From assembly GCA_026989375.1 (NCBI GenBank), contig JALSJJ010000254.1:1-36612 (forward strand): DNA of 36,612 bases, read 5' to 3'. The notes under the pieces were generated by a model. That model was given only the letters and a program-made list of their open reading frames with translations, did not search any database and was not told the DNA's origin. This document shows, one piece after another, positions 16,775 through 24,781 of this stretch (the stretch's first letter is position 1; every line of letters begins with the position of its first letter). Both the position numbers and the translations under genes were made by a program. This stretch comes from Rhodothermus sp. GTDB taxonomy: Bacteria; Bacteroidota; Rhodothermia; Rhodothermales; Rhodothermaceae.

Positions 16775-19387
16775 ATGCGCTGTGGGTGGGGATGGTTGCT
16801 GTTCACCCTCTGCCTGAGTCTCCCGACTCAGGCGCAACCAGCAGGTACACCAGCCCGCATGTCTGGTACTGATGGAGTGCACTTCAGTGCGCGCGACTCG
16901 CTGGTCCTGCTGCTCGACACCCCAGCAGGCGACCAGGGACACCTGGTAGGCGAAGCCCGCGTTCAGTATCGCGACCTGGAACTGACGGCCTACCGGATCG
17001 ACCTGCTCTTTGATCAAGAAGAGTTACGAGCGACCGGACTCCCCGTTGATACAGGTGTAGTGGGCCTGCCCAGGTTCCGCCAGGGCAGCGACACCTTCAC
17101 CGGACGCGAGCTCCGGTACAACTTACGCACCGAACGAGGACGCGTTGTCAATGCCCGGACCCGCCTTGAAGACGGCTACCTGCAAGCGCAGGTGGTGAAG
17201 GTTACCGAAGACAGCGTCCTGTACGTACAGGGCGGCACCTACTCCACCTGTCCCTGCACCGACGGTCGGGCCCCTTCCTACTCTTTGCGTACCAACAAAA
17301 TGAAGGTCGAAGGGCGCTGGATCTACACGGGTCCCATTCAGCTCTATCTATTCAGCATCCCCACACCGATATGGCTGCCTTTTGGTTTTCTGCCGGCTAT
17401 CGAAGGCCGCCGAAGTGGTCCGCTGCCGGTACAGTACGGCGAAGACGAACGAGGCTTTTACCTGCGCGGCTGGGGATGGTACTGGGCCATCAGCGACTAT
17501 ATGGATCTGCAGATTCGCGGTGGCATTTGGACAAAGGGAAGCTGGCAGATCAGTCCGCTGTTTCGCTATGCCAAGCGCTATGCCTTTAGCGGACAGCTTA
17601 TGCTCGACTATCTGCATAACCGGAACGGAGAAAAAGGGGATCCGGACTTTAGCGTCACCAACACGGCTTCCTTTCGCTGGACCCACAATCAGACGCTGGG
17701 GCCTTCCGCCAACTTCTCCGCGAACGTCAACCTGACTACCTCTAACTACCTGCGGGCCATTTCTGAACGCTACGACGACCGCGTGCGGCAGACCATCTCG
17801 TCCAGCATCCGCTACAGTAAAAACTGGTCGCAGGCTGGCCGCGTGCTCAACCTGTCGCTTTCGCATCAGGAAGTATTGACGACCGGCGCCGTACAGCTCT
17901 CTTTTCCTCAGCTTTCCTTCTCACAGCGCGCTTTCAAGCCATTTCGCCGGAGCAGTGGCAGCCAGGAGCGCTGGTATGAACGCATTACGGTCAGCTACAG
18001 CGGAACGCTGAACAACCTGTTCAGCTTTACCCCGCTCCCCGATGAGACGCTGCTGGCCCGAGGCGACACCAGCGCCCTGGACATTACCTGGTACGATGCG
18101 CTCTTCTCGCCCAGTGCCTACCGACGGGCTACCGGCCAGGAGGTCCCCTTTCAGTTTCGCGCCACCCACCGGGTTCCAGTCTCAGCCAGCTTTTCCATGC
18201 GCCGCCTGCCGCTTCTTAACCGTCCATTCCCCGTCACTTTCTCGACCAGCCTGAACTACCAGGAAGACTGGTATATCCGCACCGAACGCCGCAGTATCGA
18301 CAGCACAGGCCGCGTGGTCACGCGCTCCGTTCCCGGCTTTTTTGCCCTGCGCCAGTTCTCAACAGGCATTTCGGCGTCCACGACAATTTATGGACTGTTC
18401 CCCATCCGCCTTGGTCCTTTCGAAGGCCTGCGGCATACCGTGCGGCCCAGTCTCAGCTTTGCCTATCGCCCGGATTTCTCTACAGACTTCTGGGGCTATA
18501 TGCGCACCTACCAGGATACCACGGGCCAGGTTGTACGCTACCCAATTGTCTCCGGCGTACCGGTAGGACGCACGCAGAGCCTGTCGCTTTCGCTGGGCAA
18601 CGTGTTTGAAACAAAACGCGTACGGACCGACACCTCCGGCAACGTCCATCGGCAGACCCTTCAGCTACTCAACGTGGATCTGTCGACCAGCTATAACTTT
18701 GCAGCCGATTCGTTACGGCTGTCCACAATTAACATCAGTGCACGTACTTCGGCCCTGGGGCCCCTGCGCCTGACCTCCTCCCTGGTCCTGTCTCCCTATG
18801 CCCTGACGCCCGACGGCCGTCTAATCAACCGATATGTGTTGGATCTGCGCCGGGGCCGTCTGGCCCGTATAACCAGCTTTCGGCTCAGTGCTTCGCTCAG
18901 CCTTCGCAGTCGAACGCGTCAGCCCCTTGGAGAAGCCGCAACACCACCCCGTGCCCGATTTGGCGATCCCTTTACGCCGGATTTGATCACCAGCCCAATC
19001 CCTTCGCTACTGGATCCAACGCTGCACTATGCCGACTTCTCCATCCCATGGTCACTCAATGTAAACTTCAGCTACAGCATGAGTCGTCCCGCCCGTCGCC
19101 TGACGCGAAGTGCCATTCTGAACCTGTCGTTTGATTTTAACCTGACGCCCAAATGGAAAATCCAGGGACGCAGCGGCTACGACTTTGTCCGGCAAGAGCT
19201 GGCCACGACCAGCCTGTTCATTGTGCGCGATCTGGGTTGCTGGCAGATGAGTCTCTCCTGGATTCCATTTGGCCGCTACCAGTCTTATGCTTTTGAACTG
19301 TACGTTAAAAGCGGCCGGCTACGCGATCTGCTCCGCCTGCGTCAACCACGATCGGATATTCGAGGACGCTTCCGGCAATTACGCTAA
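16775..19387 (+). CDS. LptD/OstA-like outer-membrane protein (putative LPS assembly)
   Basis: An 870-residue protein with a signal peptide (about 1-20, ending PTQAQ). An N-terminal OstA-like region (about 30-150) has the pattern of repeated short beta strands (GHLVGEARVQYRDLELTAYRI; RELRYNLRTERGRVVNARTR). The segment YSTCPCTDG is followed by SYSLRTNKMKVEGRWIYTGP. A very long beta-barrel region runs to the C-terminus. This arrangement matches the large LptD-like proteins of Bacteroidota, which insert lipopolysaccharide into the outer membrane. An LptF/LptG-type permease lies 2.2 kb downstream, consistent with but not proof of a role in LPS export. Confidence 0.82.
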   Translation: MRCGWGWLLFTLCLSLPTQAQPAGTPARMSGTDGVHFSARDSLVLLLDTPAGDQGHLVGEARVQYRDLELTAYRIDLLFDQEELRATGLPVDTGVVGLPRFRQGSDTFTGRELRYNLRTERGRVVNARTRLEDGYLQAQVVKVTEDSVLYVQGGTYSTCPCTDGRAPSYSLRTNKMKVEGRWIYTGPIQLYLFSIPTPIWLPFGFLPAIEGRRSGPLPVQYGEDERGFYLRGWGWYWAISDYMDLQIRGGIWTKGSWQISPLFRYAKRYAFSGQLMLDYLHNRNGEKGDPDFSVTNTASFRWTHNQTLGPSANFSANVNLTTSNYLRAISERYDDRVRQTISSSIRYSKNWSQAGRVLNLSLSHQEVLTTGAVQLSFPQLSFSQRAFKPFRRSSGSQERWYERITVSYSGTLNNLFSFTPLPDETLLARGDTSALDITWYDALFSPSAYRRATGQEVPFQFRATHRVPVSASFSMRRLPLLNRPFPVTFSTSLNYQEDWYIRTERRSIDSTGRVVTRSVPGFFALRQFSTGISASTTIYGLFPIRLGPFEGLRHTVRPSLSFAYRPDFSTDFWGYMRTYQDTTGQVVRYPIVSGVPVGRTQSLSLSLGNVFETKRVRTDTSGNVHRQTLQLLNVDLSTSYNFAADSLRLSTINISARTSALGPLRLTSSLVLSPYALTPDGRLINRYVLDLRRGRLARITSFRLSASLSLRSRTRQPLGEAATPPRARFGDPFTPDLITSPIPSLLDPTLHYADFSIPWSLNVNFSYSMSRPARRLTRSAILNLSFDFNLTPKWKIQGRSGYDFVRQELATTSLFIVRDLGCWQMSLSWIPFGRYQSYAFELYVKSGRLRDLLRLRQPRSDIRGRFRQLR

Positions 19388-19563
19388 TCTTTCATTTTAT
19401 CCACATTTTTTACACACATCTTTTTTTCACCTGTCGGATTTGTTATTCTTTAGCAAAGATTACGTCATGTAGGAATTCCTGCAGTCTGGGTTGATTTAGG
19501 AGCTGCTCCTGAACGCTGTGCTTTTCATCAAAGGGGCGGACCTGGGCGTCCGTCTCGCAAGGT

Positions 19564-19848
19564 ATGGTTCGATTCGCTTTCTGGTACCGTTTTTCCCGCG
19601 CCACTCGCGCTGACCGTAAGCTGACCCGCCGGCTGGCCCGTCGCATTGAGGCGGACCGGGAACTGGCTGAAGCTACCAGTGTGCACGTCTACGTTCTGGC
19701 AGGCCATGTAACGCTCTACGGCTTCGTACGGGGCCATCGCGCCCGCGATCGCCTGCTGGAGGCGGTGTACTCGGTGCCGGGCGTGCGCTCGGTTGAGGCC
19801 AGCCTGCAGGTCCTGCCCGTGGACGAAATGGAGCTGGTTGACGCCTGA
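19564..19848 (+). CDS. BON domain protein
   Basis: A 94-residue protein with a single BON domain: RRLARRIEADRELAEATSVHVYVLAGHVTLYGFV, then ARDRLLEAVYSVPGVRSVEASLQV, which gives the alpha-beta-beta-alpha-beta pattern with the conserved glycine (AGHVTLYG). BON domains bind phospholipids or other ligands and often occur in envelope-stress proteins. No signal peptide is obvious: the N-terminus is basic (MVRFAFWYRFSRATRADRK). The 176-base upstream gap is AT-rich but holds no element I can name. AAGG precedes the ATG. It ends convergently with the GNAT gene. Confidence 0.85.
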   Translation: MVRFAFWYRFSRATRADRKLTRRLARRIEADRELAEATSVHVYVLAGHVTLYGFVRGHRARDRLLEAVYSVPGVRSVEASLQVLPVDEMELVDA

Positions 19849-19862
19849 GTTTGATTCAGGCG
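19842..19862. terminator. Shared hairpin across the stop codons of the BON and GNAT genes
   Basis: CGCCTGA (19842-19848) and TCAGGCG (19856-19862) form a perfect 7-bp inverted repeat with a 7-base loop. Its arms contain the BON stop (TGA, 19846-19848) and the convergent GNAT stop. There is no T-run, so termination would be weak or Rho-assisted. Confidence 0.4.
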
Positions 19863-20272
19863 CGGCGCATCCAGGCGTTACGGACCCGCTCGAAGCCCAG
19901 ACGGGCGTAGAAGCCGGCCGATAGATCTGAATCACGCAGCACCAACTCGGTACCCTTACAACGTTCCAGCACCGCCTCAATGAGTCGGCGTCCGATACCT
20001 AACCCCTGCACGTCCGGTTCAACGGCCAGATCACATAGATAACTGTAAAGCACGCCGTCGGTCAGTACCCGGGCAATACCTACCAAGCGGCCTTCGTGCC
20101 AGGCGGTCAACACCAGCGAGGCGTTCTCGAACATCTGCCAGACCCGCCGGGGATCGTCAACCGGGCGTAACAGGGGAGCGCGTCGGTAGAGCGTCATGAT
20201 ACGCCCGGGGGTCAGTCCCTCCAATCCTTCTCGGATTTCCAGGGTGCTGGTCAAGGGGGTACGGGTAGGCAT
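19856..20272 (-). CDS. GNAT family N-acetyltransferase
   Basis: A 138-residue GNAT protein. Motif A is clear (YLCDLAVEPDVQGLGIGRRLI, with the acetyl-CoA pyrophosphate loop QGLGIG). The C-terminal AGFYARLGFERV motif B is also typical. Substrate unknown. It starts 11 bases after the sucC stop and is probably co-transcribed with sucC, although no functional link is evident. Confidence 0.9.
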   Translation of the reverse strand: MPTRTPLTSTLEIREGLEGLTPGRIMTLYRRAPLLRPVDDPRRVWQMFENASLVLTAWHEGRLVGIARVLTDGVLYSYLCDLAVEPDVQGLGIGRRLIEAVLERCKGTELVLRDSDLSAGFYARLGFERVRNAWMRRA

Positions 20273-20283
20273 AGCACAGGGCT

Positions 20284-21471
20284 TCAGGCTGCAGTCACGC
20301 GACGCAGCGCCTGATTCACTTTGTCGGCGACCTCTTTAAAGAGCGTGGCTGTTTCGATCTCCAGGCCACTGGCCTCCAGGATAGCACGCGCTTCATCGGC
20401 ATTGGTGCCCTGAAGGCGCACAATCAGGGGCACATTGATTTGCACCTTACGGGCAGCTTCCACAATGCCACGCGCGACGCGGTCACAGCGCACAATGCCC
20501 CCAAAGATATTGACTAAAACAACCTTGACATTGGGATCTTTCAAAATAATGCGGAAGCCCGCCTCTACAGTTTCCGGACTGGCGCCTCCCCCCACATCCA
20601 GGAAGTTAGCCGGCTCGCCACCGGCCAGCTTGATCAGGTCCATCGTAGCCATAGCCAGTCCGGCACCGTTCACCATACAGCCCACATTGCCACTCAGCCG
20701 CACATAGTTCAATCGGTACGTGCTGGCCTCGACCTCCAGCGGATCTTCCTCGTGGATGTCGCGCAGTTCGGCCAGATCGGGATGCCGAAAGAGGGCGTTA
20801 TCATCCAGATTAATCTTGGCATCGACAGCCACGACATCGCCCTGCTCGGTCAGCACAAGCGGATTGATTTCTGCCAGCGAGCTGTCGGTCTCTTCATAAG
20901 CGCGGTAGAGTGCCTGGATGAACTGCACGGCCTGCTTGAAGGCGTTGCCTTTAAAGCCCAGCCCGAAAGCCAGTCGCCGCGCCTGAAATGGCCGTAGCCC
21001 AATGGAAGGATCCACCCAGACCTTCAGAATCTTTTCGGGCGCGCGGGCAGCCACTTCTTCGATCTCCACTCCTCCTTCGCTCGATGCCATGATCACATGC
21101 TGGCTGCGCTGGCGGTCCAGCGTAATGCCCAGATAGTACTCTTTGGCAATATCAACGGCGCCGGCTACCAGTACAGCCCGTACCTTCTGTCCTTCGGGCC
21201 CCGTCTGCGGCGTGACCAACTGCATGCCCAGAATGGCATCGGCCTTCTCCCGCACCGCTTCGATGCCTTTTGCCAGTTTGACGCCCCCGCCTTTGCCACG
21301 TCCACCGGCATGAATCTGAGCTTTTACCACAAACAGCTCATACCCATGCTCCTGCTGCAAACGTCGAGCAGCTTCAACCGCTTCTTCCACGGTACGCGCG
21401 ACGTAGCCAGGCTGCGTGGCTACACCATAGCGTTGCAGAATCTCTTTGGCCTGATACTCGTGCAGTTTCAT
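20284..21471 (-). CDS. sucC: Succinyl-CoA synthetase (ADP-forming) beta subunit
   Basis: A 395-residue ATP-grasp enzyme subunit. The start is the ATG at 21471 because family proteins begin with MKLHEYQAKEIL; the longer open frame upstream reads as noncoding. Conserved blocks include VVKAQIHAGGRGKGGGVKLA, LAEINPLVL with the metal-binding residues, GNVGCMVNGAGLAMATMD, and VNIFGGIVRCD. With the alpha subunit (SucD) it converts succinyl-CoA and ADP to succinate, ATP and CoA in the TCA cycle. No sucD lies beside it in this window; the next gene in the operon is a GNAT. It is divergent from the LptF/G permease gene with 111 bases between the starts. Confidence 0.97.
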   Translation of the reverse strand: MKLHEYQAKEILQRYGVATQPGYVARTVEEAVEAARRLQQEHGYELFVVKAQIHAGGRGKGGGVKLAKGIEAVREKADAILGMQLVTPQTGPEGQKVRAVLVAGAVDIAKEYYLGITLDRQRSQHVIMASSEGGVEIEEVAARAPEKILKVWVDPSIGLRPFQARRLAFGLGFKGNAFKQAVQFIQALYRAYEETDSSLAEINPLVLTEQGDVVAVDAKINLDDNALFRHPDLAELRDIHEEDPLEVEASTYRLNYVRLSGNVGCMVNGAGLAMATMDLIKLAGGEPANFLDVGGGASPETVEAGFRIILKDPNVKVVLVNIFGGIVRCDRVARGIVEAARKVQINVPLIVRLQGTNADEARAILEASGLEIETATLFKEVADKVNQALRRVTAA

Positions 21472-21582
21472 CGATCTTGTGGACTGGGGTGAACAGATTC
21501 GTGTGCTTAAAAGTACATTGCCTAAAGGTAAAGAATCTACCCTGTCCCGGGCGAAATTCGTTTTTTTGCGGGTTGTTCGCGC

Positions 21583-22668
21583 ATGTCGCTGATCGATCGC
21601 CATATTGTTCATCGCCTGTTACGCGGCTACCTGTTTTTTACCGGGGCCCTGATCGTCTTTTTCATTGTGCTTCACTATGTGGAGTACATTGATGACTTCA
21701 TGGATCGGGGCGCCTCGATGCGTGAAGTTTTTCTGGTCTACTATCCCAGTTACATCCCGGAAATCATACGGCTCACTTCGCCGCTGGCACTATTTCTGGC
21801 CTGTCTGTATGTGACGGGTCGCATGGCGCAGGGGCTGGAGATCGTTGCTCTACAGATGAGTGGCGTGTCGCTCTACCGTCTGCTACGTCCGTACGTGCTG
21901 GTAGCATTGGGGCTAACCGGCTTCATGTTCTGGTTCAACGGCTGGGTGGTGCCGGTCACCAACCGAACCGTTGTCGCCTTCGATGAAAAATACCTATCCA
22001 AGACACCGCGTCAGTTCGATCTGAGCCATCTGCACCGGCAGGCCCGTCCCGGTCAGCTACTCTCGGTAGGCTATTATGATCGAGAGCGACGCATTGCCTA
22101 CCGTATCTCCTTGCAACAGTTCGCGGAAGCCCGCCGTCTTGTCTATCGCCTGGACGCTCCCCGCATGGAGTGGCGAGATTCGCTGCAGGCTTGGATCGTA
22201 CCGGAGGGCATTGAACGGCATTTTGAGCCGGATGGCCGCGAGGTGCGTCGTCCGGTGCGTCGCCAGGTGCTTGCATTGCCGCTCTATCCACGCGATCTGG
22301 CCCGTACCGAGCGTGAGGTTGAGGCCATGACCTTACCGGATGCAGCGGCCCATCTGGCCACGTTGCGCCGCTCCGGCGTTGGCCAACTGGGCCGCCCCCT
22401 GGTGGCTTACTACAGCAAGTTTGCCTATCCCTTCGCCAACTTGATCCTGGTGCTCATTGGCGTCCCCCTGGCTTCTGTACGCCGCCGCGGAGGCCAGGCC
22501 GTTCAGATTGGTATCGGGCTGGGCGTGGCCTTTGCCTACCTGGCCCTCCAGAAATTGATCGAACCATTTGGCTATGCCGAAACCCTCGCGCCATGGCTGG
22601 CGGCCTGGCTCCCCCACCTGCTATTTTTTGTAGGCGCGCTCGGGCTTATCGCACAGACGCGCACCTGA
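21583..22668 (+). CDS. LptF/LptG family (YjgP/YjgQ) permease
   Basis: A 361-residue inner-membrane protein with the family layout. Three N-terminal membrane segments (about 10-33, 60-80, 105-127) are followed by a large periplasmic beta-jellyroll-like domain (about 135-260). Three C-terminal segments (about 285-300, 306-326, 334-354) complete it. LptF and LptG pair with LptB in the ABC transporter that extracts lipopolysaccharide from the inner membrane. With one copy visible I cannot say whether it is F or G. It stops exactly where the convergent DUF3467 gene stops, in a CCTGATCAGG palindrome. Confidence 0.92.
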   Translation: MSLIDRHIVHRLLRGYLFFTGALIVFFIVLHYVEYIDDFMDRGASMREVFLVYYPSYIPEIIRLTSPLALFLACLYVTGRMAQGLEIVALQMSGVSLYRLLRPYVLVALGLTGFMFWFNGWVVPVTNRTVVAFDEKYLSKTPRQFDLSHLHRQARPGQLLSVGYYDRERRIAYRISLQQFAEARRLVYRLDAPRMEWRDSLQAWIVPEGIERHFEPDGREVRRPVRRQVLALPLYPRDLARTEREVEAMTLPDAAAHLATLRRSGVGQLGRPLVAYYSKFAYPFANLILVLIGVPLASVRRRGGQAVQIGIGLGVAFAYLALQKLIEPFGYAETLAPWLAAWLPHLLFFVGALGLIAQTRT

Positions 22669-22992
22669 TCAGGCTTCACCTCCGGGGCCGCCAAAATGAA
22701 TAGGCGGGCCGGGTTCCGGCACTTCAATTTCACCGTAGGTAGCCTCGTAACGGCTGATGTTATCGGCCAGCGCTCGCAGCAGACGCTTGGCATGAGACGG
22801 GGTGATGATGATGCGACTCTGCACGCGCGCCTTGGGCAGTCCTGGCATGATCCGGATAAAGTCCAGAATAAATTCTTCAGCCGAATGAGCGATCATCACC
22901 AGGTTGGCATAACGCCCTTCGGCCACTTCTTCGGTCAACTCGATGTCGATGCGTTGCGGATCGTTTCCTGGAAAGTTCGGATGGCCTGCCAT
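22669..22992 (-). CDS. DUF3467 protein
   Basis: A 107-residue protein (start ATG 22992; a TTG at 23007 would add five residues). It matches the DUF3467 pattern: IDIELTEEVAEGRYANLVMIAHSAEEFILDFIRIMPG, followed by ARVQSRIIITPSHAKRLLRAL and ISRYEATYGEI. Members are small cytoplasmic proteins of unknown function common in Bacteroidota and other phyla. The C-terminal tail is Pro/Gly-rich (EPGPPIHFGGPGGEA). It abuts the LptF/G gene tail to tail with no bases between stops. Confidence 0.9.
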   Translation of the reverse strand: MAGHPNFPGNDPQRIDIELTEEVAEGRYANLVMIAHSAEEFILDFIRIMPGLPKARVQSRIIITPSHAKRLLRALADNISRYEATYGEIEVPEPGPPIHFGGPGGEA

Positions 22993-23139
22993 AGGTCGTC
23001 TGTTCAAGGTTCACAGGGCGGGCAAGCTACGCCTGGTCTGCCCATAAAGTTGCGGTGTCAGGCTCTTGTATCCTGTTTTCCAATCCGCTAACTTGTTACA
23101 AATGCCTGATTCGTACTTTCCCATGGGGGCATCCCAGCC

Positions 23140-24633
23140 ATGCCACCTTCCCAGCCACATTCGCAGACAACCCACGGCTACGCCTCCGGCTTTGGCTCGG
23201 AGCCCACGTTGTTTATCGCCACGTTATCGCCAGAAGGTATCTGCTATGAATCCAATCCAGCCTGGGAAGCACTGTTCGGTCGGCTGGCCGCTCCCTGGCA
23301 ACGTCTGTCGCAAGAGGACCAGCTACGCTTCCGGGAGCTACTCGCACGGGCTGCTCGGGGACAACGCATCCTGCACGAAGTGCTGATGCTTCAGCTTCCC
23401 GGCCGGGATGAACCGGTGCCTGCGCTATTCAACCTGATCCCGGTACGCCTGCCTGGGCAGGGAGATGAACCGGTGGCGCTGGTCGCCCTCGCCGAGCTGT
23501 TGGTTGAACCCTCCAGTCTGACCTACAGCCAGAGTCAACGACATCGTCTGGAAACCCTGGGGCGCATGGCGCTGGGCATTGCTCACGATTTTAATAACCT
23601 GCTGACCACGCTCCTGGGACATCTGGAACTCCTGCGGCGATCGCTGGAAGCTGTGGCTACGCCTGAAGAAGCAACCCACCATCTGCAGGCCCTGGAGCGG
23701 GCGGCGCTGGACGGTGCAGCGCTGATGCGTAAGCTGCAGGAATACGTACGTCAGGAAAAGCCAACAACGCAGGAGGTGGTCGATCTGCCGGCCCTGCTGG
23801 AAGAATGCCTCATGCTGACCCGTCCTTACTGGTACAACGAGCCGCGCCGTCAGGGAATTGACATTCGTGTGGAAACGCATCTGGAGCCAGTACCTCCTAT
23901 TCGAGGTGTGGCCACAGAGCTCCGCCAGGTGTTTACCAACCTGATTCTCAATGCTGTTCAGGCCATGCCACAGGGGGGCACGCTTCGGATAGCGACCGCT
24001 TTCGATGCCACGCAGGGCGTGATGGTCCACGTGTCCGACACCGGGATCGGCATGTCCGAATCTGTCCGCCGTCGCATTTTCGAGCCGCTCTTTACAACCA
24101 AGCCTGAAGGGTCGGGCATGGGGCTGGCGATCGTAGCCGGCATTGTACGCGCCCATGAAGGCCGCATTGAGGTAGCCAGCGAGCCCGGTGTGGGCACTAC
24201 GTTCACCCTGTACTTTCCGCCGGCAGAAGTGCCACGGCATCCTCCGGTGTCGGTCCAGGAAGAATCCCCCGTGGCCCCCGTACGCGTACTGCTTGTCGAC
24301 GATGAACCTGGCGTGCGCAATGTGCTTGCCCGTCTGCTGACACTGCGCGGGCACACCGTCGTCCAGGCTGCCTCTGCTAAAGAAGCGTTGGAACAGCTAC
24401 AGCGAGAGCGCTTCGACATCGTTTTTACGGACCAGGGTATGCCAGAAATCAGTGGCCTCGAATTGGCCCGCCACATTCGGCAACAACATACCGGGTTACC
24501 CATCGTACTGATTACCGGCGACACCGAGGTGCCTGCTCGGCGTGGCCTGATCGACGCGGTCCTTCAGAAACCCTTTCGCCTTGAAATGCTTGAGCAGCTT
24601 ATTCGCCAGCTCTGTCGTCGAGGTACGTCATAA
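23140..24633 (+). CDS. Cytoplasmic NtrB-like sensor histidine kinase fused to a receiver domain
   Basis: A 497-residue signalling protein without membrane segments. The N-terminal region (about 25-125) resembles a PAS sensor (LFIATLSPEGICYESNPAWEALFG). The phosphorylated histidine is H149 in IAHDFNNLL, of the NtrB-like HisKA class. The ATPase domain has NLILNAVQAMPQGG, SDTGIGMSE and GSGMGLAIVAGIVRAHEG. The C-terminal receiver has the acidic pair LLVDDEPGV, the phospho-acceptor D431 in FTDQGMPE, and the KPF lysine. It should respond to an internal signal and pass phosphate to its own receiver or to a partner. No DNA-binding domain is present and no partner gene is adjacent. Confidence 0.92.
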   Translation: MPPSQPHSQTTHGYASGFGSEPTLFIATLSPEGICYESNPAWEALFGRLAAPWQRLSQEDQLRFRELLARAARGQRILHEVLMLQLPGRDEPVPALFNLIPVRLPGQGDEPVALVALAELLVEPSSLTYSQSQRHRLETLGRMALGIAHDFNNLLTTLLGHLELLRRSLEAVATPEEATHHLQALERAALDGAALMRKLQEYVRQEKPTTQEVVDLPALLEECLMLTRPYWYNEPRRQGIDIRVETHLEPVPPIRGVATELRQVFTNLILNAVQAMPQGGTLRIATAFDATQGVMVHVSDTGIGMSESVRRRIFEPLFTTKPEGSGMGLAIVAGIVRAHEGRIEVASEPGVGTTFTLYFPPAEVPRHPPVSVQEESPVAPVRVLLVDDEPGVRNVLARLLTLRGHTVVQAASAKEALEQLQRERFDIVFTDQGMPEISGLELARHIRQQHTGLPIVLITGDTEVPARRGLIDAVLQKPFRLEMLEQLIRQLCRRGTS

Positions 24634-24634
24634 T

Positions 24635-24663
24635 GACAGGCTCTGCCTGTCGGCCTGGTTTTT
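24635..24663 (+). terminator. Possible weak terminator after the kinase-receiver gene
   Basis: GACAGGC (24635-24641) and GCCTGTC (24645-24651) form a perfect 7-bp stem with a 3-base loop. Seven bases separate it from TTTTT (24659-24663). The gap between stem and T-run makes this a weak candidate. It lies directly after the stop codon and before lon. Confidence 0.4.
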
Positions 24664-24781
24664 GACCCGCCCGGGTATAGCCCGCTCTGGGGAAAGGGAT
24701 CTTGCAAGTTGTCAGCAGCATAGGTCCAGACAGGCGGGTTGTCAGTATTCGGTACCTTACGGTTAAGAGGGGAGAAGCACA

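Noticed and set aside
20284..21612. Longer sucC start at 21612
   Set aside because: The extra 47 residues are basic and unlike the family; all known SucC proteins begin near MKLHEYQ, so the ATG at 21471 is used.
24664..24781. Heat-shock control site for lon (CIRCE or sigma-32 type)
   Set aside because: No CIRCE inverted repeat and no CTTGAA/CCCCAT pair at proper spacing were found; only a Shine-Dalgarno sequence is clear.
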